Shown here: positions 1 through 11,083 of the stretch, piece after piece | How the letters are laid out: every line of letters begins with the position of its first letter | Numbering within the stretch: position 1 is the first letter of the stretch | DNA from: Mycobacterium sp. Marseille-P9652 | Lineage (GTDB): Bacteria > Actinomycetota > Actinomycetes > Mycobacteriales > Mycobacteriaceae | Assembly (NCBI RefSeq): GCF_902652685.1 | Contig: NZ_CACRUY010000002.1 | Coordinates: forward strand, 124,001-188,000 | Direction: 5' to 3' | DNA: 64,000 bases | Notes under the pieces: generated by a model | Database searches by the model: none | The model's input: the letters and a program-made list of their open reading frames with translations, nothing else | Told to the model about the DNA's origin: nothing | Made by a program: the position numbers and the translations under genes

Positions 1-523
1 CCAGCACGACGGCCGAGTCGGGCTGCAGTTCCGTGACCGCGGCGCCCGTCACGTGAGCCGTCGTCTTGACTGACCTCTGTTTGGCCGCCGGGGTGATGAC
101 CTGCTGGGTGAAGTCGTTGTAGTACTTCAGGAAGTCACCGGCAAGGTACCTCCTGGCGTTCGCGAAATCCTGGTCGAGAGTGTCCGACGAGTAGGACAAC
201 AGCGCGCTGGTGGCGTCCGAGGCCGAGTTGGCGACCTCCTGCTTGACCCCGAAATCGGTCTGCTGATCGGGCCGGTACTGCTTGAAGTACAACCAGGTGG
301 CCATACCGCCGGACGCCACCAGGAGCACGACCAGAAACGCGTAGAAGGCCCCCCGGGCGGCGGGCGGTATCCGCCGTCGCCGACGTTTGGGGGGTGCCGG
401 CTCTTCGGCGTCGGCCTCCTCGGGGGCGGCGTCGTACTCGTGTTCATCGGGATCGTCGGCTTCGGTTGTGGCATAACCCGGTTCGGCGGGCTCCGCAGCC
501 GTGTCGCGCACATCGTTGGTCAC
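1..523 (-). CDS. Mce-associated membrane protein, 3' end beyond window
   Basis: About 174 codons are visible before the window edge cuts the gene. It starts at a GTG whose GTGA overlaps the stop of the upstream gene (520-1371), so the two are translationally coupled. The protein has an acidic, Glu/Asp/Pro-rich cytoplasmic N-terminus, an Arg/Lys stretch (KRRRRR), one membrane segment at about residues 56-76, and an extracytoplasmic domain with the DFxxARxYLxGDFLKYY pattern of mycobacterial Mce-associated (Mam) proteins. Family members sit at the 3' end of mce operons and are thought to support Mce lipid-import complexes. The mce genes themselves are not in the window, so the link to a particular transporter is inferred. 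Confidence 0.85.
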   Translation of the reverse strand, partial: MTNDVRDTAAEPAEPGYATTEADDPDEHEYDAAPEEADAEEPAPPKRRRRRIPPAARGAFYAFLVVLLVASGGMATWLYFKQYRPDQQTDFGVKQEVANSASDATSALLSYSSDTLDQDFANARRYLAGDFLKYYNDFTQQVITPAAKQRSVKTTAHVTGAAVTELQPDSAVVL

Positions 524-1371
524 GGTACGTACTCAACTTTCGACATCTTGTACTGTCCGCCGGCGTCGTCGACTGTCACCCGCAACCGCCAGATCTTGGG
601 CGGTTCGTCCTTGCCGGGCGGCGAATTGGTGACGTGAGACGTCGCCGCCACCAACACCACCGCCGAATTGTCCGCGATCGACTCGACGCCCGCCGCCGTC
701 ACCTTTCCGTCGGTGATCGCCTTCGATTGCTCGACCACCGCGATGAAATCGTCGGCCCGCTGCTGGAATTCGTCCCGGAACTGGCCCGTGGAGCTGTCGA
801 TCACCCGCTGAACGTCCGCCTTGGCCTTGGTGAAGTCCAGGGAGATCATGTTCACCACGCCCTTCTTGGCCCCGGCGACGAAAGCGGCCTCGCGCTTCTG
901 GTGCGCGATCGCGTCGCGATGGTGCTGCACCATGTAGAGGCTCGCCGCGGCGAAGCCGGCGATGAGCATCACCGCGACGAGGACGGCGGCCGCGGTCACC
1001 GCCGGCCCCCGGCTCCGCCGCCCCGCCCGGTTCGCCGCTGAGGCCCGAGGGCGCGCGGCCGACTCACCGGCGGGGGTCTCGTCGTCATAGTCCTCGGCCG
1101 CCTCGTCGTAGTACTCCTCGTCGGCCTCGGCGTACTCGTCGACGGCTTCCGCGTCGGCGGCCGCTGCGGCGGCGTCGGCGTAGTCGGCGGGGTCCTCGGC
1201 CAGCGCGAGCGCCTCGCGCCGCAGTCGCGCGGCGCGGGCGCGGGCGCGGGCCGCGGCGGCCAGCGCTTCGGCCTCGGCGGCCTCCGCCTCGGCCTCCTCG
1301 ATCAACGCCAGCGCGTCGGCCTTCGAGGTGACCGACTCATCCTGGTCGTCCATGTCAGCCATCGCGCTCAT
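520..1371 (-). CDS. Mce-associated membrane protein
   Basis: 283 aa. The N-terminal 120 residues are low-complexity Ala/Glu/Asp with an Arg-rich stretch, followed by one hydrophobic segment (about residues 125-148, [20 protein letters not shown]). The periplasmic domain has the VxxMxxxDFxxAKxDVxRVxDxxTGxFRDEF signature of Mam proteins. It overlaps the next gene by 4 nt (GTGA), so the pair is probably co-expressed and may act together at the membrane beside an Mce complex. The start is uncertain: in-frame ATGs at 1362 and 1353 are also possible and no strong ribosome-binding site distinguishes them. Family membership is clear; the individual role is unknown. Confidence 0.85.
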   Translation of the reverse strand: MSAMADMDDQDESVTSKADALALIEEAEAEAAEAEALAAAARARARAARLRREALALAEDPADYADAAAAAADAEAVDEYAEADEEYYDEAAEDYDDETPAGESAARPRASAANRAGRRSRGPAVTAAAVLVAVMLIAGFAAASLYMVQHHRDAIAHQKREAAFVAGAKKGVVNMISLDFTKAKADVQRVIDSSTGQFRDEFQQRADDFIAVVEQSKAITDGKVTAAGVESIADNSAVVLVAATSHVTNSPPGKDEPPKIWRLRVTVDDAGGQYKMSKVEYVP

Positions 1372-1554
1372 CGCTTGTCTGGGTCATATCGACTGGACTC
1401 CGGTACCTCTTACCGTATCGCTCATTGCTAACATCGGAGTCGCCAGCGAACCGCGACAACCAGGACCGATCAGGCGGATGTTCAACCACCCCAACCTTCT
1501 CCCTTGCGTCTTTCGCGGCAGCGATGGACTGCCGCCATCGACCCCGCCGGCATC

Positions 1555-2708
1555 ATGACCGCTGTCGACTCTCCCGAAAAGATACTCTTCGCCTCCACCA
1601 CCCAAGCGTTTCTCAACAAAGAAGCGCCCCTGCGCCGCGTCCGGGAGTTGCACGCGGCGGGTGAGTCCTTCGACCCGGCGTGGTGGCGCCGCGCGGCCGA
1701 GCTGGGCTGGGCGGGCCTGCTCGTCCCGGAGGAGCTCGGCGGCGGCAGTGTCTCGGAGAGCGGCTTCGCGGACCTGGCCGCCGTCGCCGAGCAACTCGGC
1801 CACACGGTGGCGCCGGGCCCGCTCTACCCGGTCAGCACCGTGCTCGCCGCCCTCGCCGAGTGCGCGGACCCGCGTGCGCACGCGTCCACCATCGAGGCGC
1901 TGGTCTCCGGTGACCTCGTCGCGTCCTGGGCCGTGTCCGAACCCGGCCGCGGATGGGATCCGGCCGACCCGTCCGTCATCGCCACACCGACCGACTCGGG
2001 CTACCGGATCGATGGCACCAAGGACCGCGTCGAGGCGGCCGCCCAAAGCGGGTTGCTGCTCGTCGTGGCACGGTGCGGCAACGGGATTCGCCAGTTCCTG
2101 GTCCCCACGGACGCGCCGGGCGTGCGGATCGCCCCGCAGCAATCCGTCGATTTGGTCAAGCAGTACGCCCGGGTTCATTTCGAGGGTGTCGCCGTGCCGT
2201 CGTCGGCGGCCGTGGGGGATCCGGAAGAGACCGCCGCCCTGGTCGACCGGCAGAGCCAAGTCGCCCAGGTGCTGCAGTGCGCGGAGTCGGTCGGCATCCT
2301 GCAGACGGTTTTCGACCTCACCGTCCAGTGGGCGCTCGACCGGCACACGTTCGGTCGGCCCCTGGCGTCCTACCAGGCGCTGAAACACCGGTTCGCCGAT
2401 ATGAAGCTGTGGCTGGAAGCGTGCCGCGCCACCACCGCCGCGGCCGTCGCCGATGTCGCCGCCCGCGCGCCGGGGGCCGGGCTGACGGCCAGCATCGCCA
2501 AGTCCTACGTCGGCGACATGGCCGGCAGGATCGTCCAGGACTGCGTCCAGATGCATGGCGGCATCGGCGTGACGTGGGAACACGACCTGCACCTCTACCT
2601 CCGCCGAATCACGTTGTACAGGGCCATGTTCGGGACCCCGGAGGAACACAATCTGCGCGTGTACGAAGCGGAGAAGGCCGGGGCGGTCCGCGAGATGAGG
2701 GCGAAGCG

Positions 2709-2712
<4 letters not shown>
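1555..2712 (+). CDS. acyl-CoA dehydrogenase (FadE family), subunit of a pair
   Basis: 385 aa with the acyl-CoA dehydrogenase fold: N-terminal helical domain, middle beta domain, and C-terminal helical domain carrying the HTFGRPLASYQALKHRFADM signature and the late QMHGGIGVTWEHDLHLY block that contacts FAD. It probably oxidises an acyl-CoA to the enoyl-CoA. The stop overlaps the next start (ATGA), and the next gene is another FadE. Such coupled FadE pairs in mycobacteria often form alpha2beta2 enzymes, as in cholesterol side-chain degradation, so a heterotetramer is likely but inferred. The ATG at 1555 is preferred over 1504 because the extra 17 residues do not fit the family N-terminus. The substrate is unknown. 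Confidence 0.88.
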
Positions 2713-6022
<3,310 letters not shown>

Positions 6023-6087
6023 TTATCAACGCATTACCCGCGCCTCACGCATCAGTTGCCGCAGGCCGGTCGGCGCCGCCGCCATCG

Positions 6088-6112
6088 GGTTAGCGGCGGT
6101 GTCCGCGGGTAT
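6088..6112 (+). promoter_or_regulatory. possible SigF-type promoter
   Basis: GGTT, 15 nt, then GGGTAT, ending 47 nt before the ATG at 6160. This resembles the mycobacterial SigF consensus (GGTTT-N15/16-GGGTAT), but the fifth -35 base is A and the spacing is about one base short. It reads away from the Rv1364c-like gene, whose relatives act on SigF. Identified by eye only. Confidence 0.4.
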
Positions 6113-6159
6113 GCCGTGAAAACATGCGCCCGAACTGTAATGGAGCGAGGAACAATGCC

Positions 6160-7347
6160 ATGAGCAGCCCCGATGCGATCATCCGCGGACTGCGGGCCGC
6201 CCTGGACGAGGACGCGGGGCTTGCGAATCGCCTCGAACAGTCGCTGCGGACGGCCCGGAAGCTTGCCGAGGCCGAGTTGAAGCCGGAACTGTTCGACGCG
6301 CTGGAATGGCCGACGGACGTCGACCAGTACGAGGGCTTCGTGACGCGCTTCCTGCGCTGGGTGCCGCGGCAATCGGGCGCCCCGGCATGGCAGGAACAGG
6401 ACGGCAAGCAGACCCACGCCAAGGAGGTCAACGACCGGACGGCCCATTTCTTCTACCTGGTCAACCAGGAGGTCGACGGCGTCTCGCCGCAGGGGTCGGA
6501 CGCGTTCCGTGGCTGGATGACCGAATTCGCCCGGCAGTGGGGCGCTTTCCTGGACACACCCGAGTCGTTCGGCCCCGAGGTCCTCCAGTCGTTCATCGAC
6601 AACGCGCCGGAATACCGCATCGAGGAGTCGCTGATCGACGGCGTCCCCAACATGCCCAGCGGCTGGCTGACGTTCAACCAGTTCATCGCCCGTGAACTCA
6701 ACGGGGGACTGCGCCCGATAGCCGAGCCCGCGAGCAACCTCGTCGCCACCTCACCCGCCGACTGCATCTTCCAGCACGCCTACGACATCGACGCCGACTC
6801 GAACATCCCCGCCACCCCGATCAAGAACACCCACAAGTACGGCAACATCAAGCACCTCATCGAGGGCAGCGCCTACGCCGACACCTTCGCGGGCGGGACG
6901 TTCGTCCACTACATGCTGCCGCCGTCGGCGTATCACCGGTACCACCTTCCGGTGTCGGGGCGCGTCTGCGAGTCGTTCCGGCTCGGCGGGAAGGTGTTCA
7001 TGCAAGTCGGTCTGGCCGGCGGCGAGTTCGAGTCGAGCGACAGCGCCACCAGCGGCTACGAGTTCACCCAGAATCGCGGGGTGGTCACCGTGGACACCTC
7101 GGCGTCGGGCGCGGACGACATCGGCATCGTCGGCGTCATCCCGGTGGGGATGGCGCACGTGTCGTCGGTGATGCTGACCGCGGTCCCGGGGCGGCACATG
7201 GCCAAGGGAGAGGAGTTCGGCTACTTCCAATTCGGCGGTTCCGACATCATCGTCCTGTTCCAGCCGGGCGTCGACCCTCAGGTCGACACCGCCGAGGGGT
7301 ACCGACTCGTCGGCACGCCCATTGCCCGCTGCCGCGGTCTCGCCTAG
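6160..7347 (+). CDS. phosphatidylserine decarboxylase-family protein
   Basis: 395 aa. The C-terminal half is a phosphatidylserine decarboxylase domain ending in FQFGGSDIIVLF; the Gly-Ser of the GGS motif (Ser about 361) is where family proenzymes self-cleave to form the pyruvoyl cofactor. The N-terminal half (about 20-190), with WLTFNQFIARELNGGLRPI, resembles the extension of PsiD-type and related soluble decarboxylases rather than the short membrane-bound Psd. It may therefore decarboxylate phosphatidylserine or an amino acid. ATG 6160 follows GGAGCGAGG at a suitable distance. It is preceded by a SigF-like promoter and followed after 18 nt by a DUF421 gene, suggesting one transcript. Family confident, substrate open. 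Confidence 0.85.
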   Translation: MSSPDAIIRGLRAALDEDAGLANRLEQSLRTARKLAEAELKPELFDALEWPTDVDQYEGFVTRFLRWVPRQSGAPAWQEQDGKQTHAKEVNDRTAHFFYLVNQEVDGVSPQGSDAFRGWMTEFARQWGAFLDTPESFGPEVLQSFIDNAPEYRIEESLIDGVPNMPSGWLTFNQFIARELNGGLRPIAEPASNLVATSPADCIFQHAYDIDADSNIPATPIKNTHKYGNIKHLIEGSAYADTFAGGTFVHYMLPPSAYHRYHLPVSGRVCESFRLGGKVFMQVGLAGGEFESSDSATSGYEFTQNRGVVTVDTSASGADDIGIVGVIPVGMAHVSSVMLTAVPGRHMAKGEEFGYFQFGGSDIIVLFQPGVDPQVDTAEGYRLVGTPIARCRGLA

Positions 7348-7365
7348 CCGATCGATGCTCTGAAG

Positions 7366-7869
7366 ATGCATGACCTGGTGCTGCAATTCTTCAACGGCTG
7401 GCGGCCGGCCGCCTATGCGGCGCTCAAGGCGCTCGCGCTGTTCGCCACGGCCGTAACGGCTTTCCGGCTGACGCTGCGCCGCACCATCGCGGAGTTCACC
7501 CCGTTCGACTGGGTGACCGCGGTCGCGGTGGGCGCGATCGTGGGGCGTACGGCCACCGCCGGCGACACGTCATGGTTGACCGGGGCCGCCGCCCTGCTCA
7601 CCCTGATCGTCGCGCACGACACCGTCGCCCGGCTGCGCTTCCTCCCCTGGGTGCACCGGCTCGTCGACCCACCGGTGCGGGTGCTGATCCGCGACGGCGA
7701 GGTCGACGACCGCAACCTCAAGCGCTGCAGGCTGACTCGTGACGACTTGGACGCAGTTTTACGTCAGCACGGGCACCGGAGTGTCGCCGGGATACGGCTG
7801 GCCGTGTTCGAAACCAAAGGCGTGGTCTCGGTTCTCGGCGAAAGCGAGGACGAGCCGCCGTCAGGCTGA
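7366..7869 (+). CDS. DUF421 (YetF-like) membrane protein
   Basis: 167 aa. Three hydrophobic segments lie in the first 90 residues (about 15-33, 50-66, 70-86), followed by a small soluble domain with PVRVLIRDGEVDDRNLKRCRLTRDDLDAVLRQHG, the hallmark of the YetF/YcaP C-terminal domain. The function of the family is not established; links to membrane stress and sporulation have been proposed in Bacillus. It lies 18 nt after the decarboxylase-like gene and its stop overlaps the convergent amidohydrolase by 9 bp. Confidence 0.82.
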   Translation: MHDLVLQFFNGWRPAAYAALKALALFATAVTAFRLTLRRTIAEFTPFDWVTAVAVGAIVGRTATAGDTSWLTGAAALLTLIVAHDTVARLRFLPWVHRLVDPPVRVLIRDGEVDDRNLKRCRLTRDDLDAVLRQHGHRSVAGIRLAVFETKGVVSVLGESEDEPPSG

Positions 7870-9066
7870 CACCGGCTTCTTCGCGGGCGCGGACACCTTC
7901 ATCAGCTTCATCAGGTTGCCGCCCATGATCTTGGCGATGTCCGCCTCGTCGAAGTCAGTGAGCTCGTCGACGAAGGAGATCGGGTCCTTGAGCCCTTCGG
8001 GGTGCGGCCAGTCGGAGCCGAAGAGCACCCGGTCGGTGCCCACCATGTTGACGATCTCGGTGAACCGGTCCTCCCAGAACGGGGTGATGTAGACGCACCG
8101 CTTGAACGCCTCGATGGGGTCCTCGCTGAACGACTGCGGCATCTTCTTGTAGACGCCCTTCAGGCCCTTGAACAGGTCCGGCACCCAGTCGGCGCCGTTT
8201 TCAATCGACAGGATCCGCAGCTCGGGGTTGCGGGAGAGCGCGCCGTGGCACACCAGCGCGCCCATGGCGTCCAGGATCGGCCGGTGGCCCATCGCGAAGC
8301 TGCGGAACGGCGTGGGCTTGAACGGCAAGAACTCGTCGCCGGGTTCCCACACGTTGGCGAACTCGGAGTAGCCGCTGTCGGAGGCGTGCATCGAGACCGG
8401 AATCCCGGCTTTCACGCAGGCCTGCCAGAACGGGTCGAACTCCTCGAGGCCGAACGACCGGCTGCCCTTGTAGCCCGGCACCGGAGCCGGGCGGACGAGC
8501 ACGGTGCGCGCGCCGCGCTCCAGGCACCACTCGAGTTCCTCGAGCGCGCGCTCGACGATGGGCAGCGTGATCACCGGGGTGGCGAAGATGCGGTCCTGGT
8601 AATTGAACGACCACTGCTCGTGCATCCACTGGTTGAGCGCGTGGATGACGTCGTGGGTCATCTCCGGGTCGTCCTTCATCCGCTCCTCGACCAGGCTGGC
8701 CAGCGTCGGGAACATCAGGGCGTAGTCGATGCCGAGCTCGTCCATGACCTCCAGCCGCGCGGCCGGTTCGCGGAAGGCCGGGATGGCCTTCATCGGCTCG
8801 CCGAGGATCTCGCGGTAGGTCTTCCCCTGCGCGCCGTTGCGGAAGTAGTCCTCCTGGGCACCGGGCCGCGCGACCACCTCGAAGGTCGGGTTGGGGATGT
8901 ACTCGCTGATGTGGCCGCGCACGACGATCTTGGTGCGACCGCGGACCTGCACGTAGTCGATGACACGCTTGCGGTTCTCCGGGAGGTACTTGGTCAGCGC
9001 CTCCTGCGGCTCGTACATGTGGTTGTCGGCGTCGAAGACGGGGAAGGAAAGTTCGCGAGACGGCAT
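7861..9066 (-). CDS. amidohydrolase (amidohydrolase-2 family)
   Basis: 401 aa metal-dependent TIM-barrel hydrolase. The N-terminus has FDADNHMYEP (a DxH-type metal motif), the middle has VSMHASDSGYSEF (metal His), and the C-terminus has VLFGSDWPHPEG with the catalytic Asp/His. Relatives hydrolyse or decarboxylate cyclic substrates and are common in mycobacterial catabolic clusters. ATG 9066 is preferred over upstream codons because AAGGAGAT sits correctly before it. A perfect 7+7 bp palindrome lies 36 nt upstream, with a related copy before the adjacent TetR-fusion gene, which points to that protein as the regulator. Substrate unknown. Confidence 0.88.
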   Translation of the reverse strand: MPSRELSFPVFDADNHMYEPQEALTKYLPENRKRVIDYVQVRGRTKIVVRGHISEYIPNPTFEVVARPGAQEDYFRNGAQGKTYREILGEPMKAIPAFREPAARLEVMDELGIDYALMFPTLASLVEERMKDDPEMTHDVIHALNQWMHEQWSFNYQDRIFATPVITLPIVERALEELEWCLERGARTVLVRPAPVPGYKGSRSFGLEEFDPFWQACVKAGIPVSMHASDSGYSEFANVWEPGDEFLPFKPTPFRSFAMGHRPILDAMGALVCHGALSRNPELRILSIENGADWVPDLFKGLKGVYKKMPQSFSEDPIEAFKRCVYITPFWEDRFTEIVNMVGTDRVLFGSDWPHPEGLKDPISFVDELTDFDEADIAKIMGGNLMKLMKVSAPAKKPVSA

Positions 9067-9101
9067 GGCGATCTCCTTGGGAAAAGTGTCGATCTCAGTC
9101 T

Positions 9102-9120
9102 GTGGTAATGACGTTACCAC
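9102..9120. promoter_or_regulatory. candidate TetR operator, GTGGTAA-N5-TTACCAC
   Basis: A perfect 7-bp inverted repeat with a 5-nt centre, 36 nt upstream of the amidohydrolase start. A related sequence (14 of 19 positions identical) lies at 10320-10338 upstream of the TetR-thioesterase fusion gene. Shared sites in front of a regulator and its neighbour are typical of TetR control. Confidence 0.6.
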
Positions 9121-9157
9121 TGACGCGGGGCGAGGTGTACCGGCCAGCCGGCTCGAT

Positions 9158-9175
9158 CGTCACGCTCGCGTGACG
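9158..9175. repeat. perfect 8+8 bp palindrome and imperfect copy
   Basis: CGTCACGC-TC-GCGTGACG is a perfect inverted repeat about 40 nt past the stop of the TetR fusion gene; an imperfect second copy (CACGC-TG-GCGTG) follows near 9191-9202. It may end the transcript or be a dispersed mycobacterial intergenic repeat. There is no T-tract, so an intrinsic terminator of the classical type is not supported. Confidence 0.5.
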
Positions 9176-9213
9176 CTCGACGGCGACTGCCACGCTGGCG
9201 TGACGCTCGGCGG

Positions 9214-10278
9214 CTAAGCCCCGGGCCAACTGGGCAGCTCCGGCGTCTTTCCGTTGATGATGGCGAAGTTCACGGTCGCGGTCGCGAGCAGCTCGTCGTC
9301 GCCGTCGCCGTAGATGTCCACCTGCATGACCATCGCCCGCCGCCCGGCCCTCAGCATGCGGGGGACCGCGAACGCCGCCCCCTGCCGGATCGGCCGCAGG
9401 TACCGGATGAACAGGTCCGCGGTCGTCATCGTCGTGCCGGGCCGCAGATGCTCCAACCCGAACTGGCCGCCCGCGACGTCGACGAGCGTGGCGATCAAGC
9501 CACCCTGCAGCGCGCCGGAGGTGTTGACCACCTGGGGGCTGACCGGCATCGTCATCGCGAACTCGCCGTCGCGAGTGCCCGGTCGCATGCCGATCTGAGC
9601 GAACAGCTCGCTCAGCGACGGGGCCGCCGACTCCTCGTCCTTGTCGCGGGTGTCGCGGATGCCCAGCGCGCGGCTGCAGAAGTCGTAGAGCTGGCCGGCG
9701 TCGAGCGGCGTCCCGTTCAATTCGGCGCCCAGCCAGTGCAGTCGCTGCGCGCCCATCACGGTCTGCATGACGATGGCGGCCGCCGCGCCCACGTCGAGTC
9801 CCGGGTCGAACACGCCCTCGGTGATGCCCTGCCCGACGATGTCGCGAATCAGTTGGTGCAAGGGGGACAGCACCCGCGCGTACTCGCGGGGCCGGGTTTC
9901 GGCCAGGTGCTGGTTGTAGAGGGTCAGCGCCCGATTGAGGCTGTCCTGGGTGCTCGATGCCGGCTGCTGGCTGACGCGGTCGATCACCAGCTTGAGGGCG
10001 GCGGTGCTGTCCAGTCCCGCGGTCTGGGCGCGCCACGTCTTCGCCGACTGGGCGATGGTCCGGTCGAACAGCGCCATCAGCAGTTCGTCTTTGCTGCTGA
10101 AATGCTGGTAGAAGGCGCGCAGGGAGGTCTTCGAGCGCGCCACCACCTCCTGCACGGTGAAGTCGGTGCGCCCGGTCTCGCCGAGGATCTCGACGGCGGT
10201 CTTGATGAAGCGGTCGCCGCGCGTCACCTCCGCCCCGTCGCGGGCTTCGTCGACGGCTTCGTCGCTCGCGTTGGCCAT
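9214..10278 (-). CDS. TetR regulator fused to a hot-dog thioesterase domain
   Basis: 354 aa. Residues about 20-75 form a TetR helix-turn-helix (FTVQEVVARSKTSLRAFYQHF) and the following helices the usual ligand/dimer domain. Residues about 225-350 are a PaaI-like hot-dog domain with VNTSGALQGGLIATLVD, where the usual HGG His is Gln258 and the Asp (267) is kept. The fusion could bind or hydrolyse an acyl-CoA as its inducer. ATG 10278 follows GGGAAGGGA. The gene lies 76 nt downstream of another TetR gene, and a candidate operator sits in that gap. The domain order is clear in the reading frame; whether the hot-dog domain is catalytic is unknown. Confidence 0.88.
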   Translation of the reverse strand: MANASDEAVDEARDGAEVTRGDRFIKTAVEILGETGRTDFTVQEVVARSKTSLRAFYQHFSSKDELLMALFDRTIAQSAKTWRAQTAGLDSTAALKLVIDRVSQQPASSTQDSLNRALTLYNQHLAETRPREYARVLSPLHQLIRDIVGQGITEGVFDPGLDVGAAAAIVMQTVMGAQRLHWLGAELNGTPLDAGQLYDFCSRALGIRDTRDKDEESAAPSLSELFAQIGMRPGTRDGEFAMTMPVSPQVVNTSGALQGGLIATLVDVAGGQFGLEHLRPGTTMTTADLFIRYLRPIRQGAAFAVPRMLRAGRRAMVMQVDIYGDGDDELLATATVNFAIINGKTPELPSWPGA

Positions 10279-10319
10279 GAGCGCTGGAGTCCCTTCCCGC
10301 CGCGCGTGGAGTGTGCGCC

Positions 10320-10338
10320 GTGAGAATGAGATTACCGC
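10320..10338. promoter_or_regulatory. candidate operator of the TetR-thioesterase gene
   Basis: GTGAGAATGAGATTACCGC lies 41 nt before the start at 10278 and matches the perfect palindrome at 9102-9120 at 14 of 19 positions, including the half AATGA..TTACC. The left arm is degenerate. It suggests autoregulation by the fusion protein. Confidence 0.5.
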
Positions 10339-10354
10339 GTGGCGCGTCACGCGC

Positions 10355-10936
10355 TCAGCGGGCGCGCCTCCGGGCCGCCAGGACGATGTCGACCGCCGCC
10401 GCGATGACGTCGTCGTCGGGCACCGTCCCGAACATCAGCGACGGGCACGCGACGACGCCGCTGAGCATGGAGATCGCCGCCTCGAGTTCCGCACCGTCGA
10501 AGGCCTCGCCGAGCATCGCCCGGATCGGCCGCTGCCCCTCGGCGTTGATCCGGTTCCTGATGTCGCTCATCGTTTCCACCGTGGCCCACTGGGCCATCGC
10601 GGACAGCACGCGGTCGAGCCGGCGGTCGACCACGGCCTGACGGAACGCCGTCAGCTCGCCGATCAGGTCGGCGCGCAGCTCACCGGTCCTCTCGTGGTGT
10701 GCGACATCGCCGAGGGCGTCGAGCGCCATGGCGGCCAGGTCGAACCGCGACGGCCAGTGCTTGTAGAGGGTGGTCTTCGAATAGCCGGCCCGGTCGGCGA
10801 CGTGAGCGTGCGTGAGGGCGTCCGCGCCCTCATGGACCAGCACGTCGAGCGCCGTGCGCGCGACGTCGGCCCGCGTCCGGGCGATGCGGGCGTCCTCGCC
10901 CGTCTCGTCCGCGTCGCGGCCCTGGCTCGGCGTCAT
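10355..10936 (-). CDS. TetR-family transcriptional regulator
   Basis: 193 aa. The helix-turn-helix is at about residues 25-70 (ALTHAHVADRAGYSKTTLYKHW), and the C-terminal helices form the ligand-binding domain. ATG 10936 is chosen because GAAGGGA precedes it; longer starts would read into the operator. It is divergent from the cytochrome b paralogue gene at 11084, and the 147-nt gap holds repeated ATCATTAG half-sites and an 8+8 bp inverted repeat, so it probably controls both itself and that gene. Its ligand is unknown. Confidence 0.9.
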   Translation of the reverse strand: MTPSQGRDADETGEDARIARTRADVARTALDVLVHEGADALTHAHVADRAGYSKTTLYKHWPSRFDLAAMALDALGDVAHHERTGELRADLIGELTAFRQAVVDRRLDRVLSAMAQWATVETMSDIRNRINAEGQRPIRAMLGEAFDGAELEAAISMLSGVVACPSLMFGTVPDDDVIAAAVDIVLAARRRAR

Positions 10937-10988
10937 CGGGCGTCCCTTCTCGTGCGTGCGCTGTGAGAAAACTAGCCGATGAACGGCT

Positions 10989-11038
10989 CGATCATTAGAA
11001 AATTGAACGATCATTAGTGAACTAAACGTCCACTAATG
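10989..11038. promoter_or_regulatory. divergent TetR operator region
   Basis: CGATCATTAG occurs twice (10989-10998 and 11008-11017), 19 bp apart, and CATTAGTG-N11-CACTAATG forms a perfect 8-bp inverted repeat (11012-11019 and 11031-11038). The block lies between the divergent TetR (10936) and cytochrome b paralogue (11084) genes and is AT-rich in a GC-rich region, as expected for an operator over a promoter. Confidence 0.6.
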
Positions 11039-11083
11039 TACTATCCGTTTGAGAGCCGATTCCGTCGTTATGGGGGCGCACCG

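Noticed and set aside
127-513. A 128-codon minus-strand frame at the left edge
   Set aside because: The GTG-started frame from 523 in another phase encodes a clear Mce-associated protein with a membrane segment; this one is its shadow.
1396-1441. Inverted repeat GACTCCG...CGGAGTC between the Mce-associated and ACAD genes
   Set aside because: The arms are 32 nt apart and only 7 bp long; chance is likely in this GC-rich DNA.
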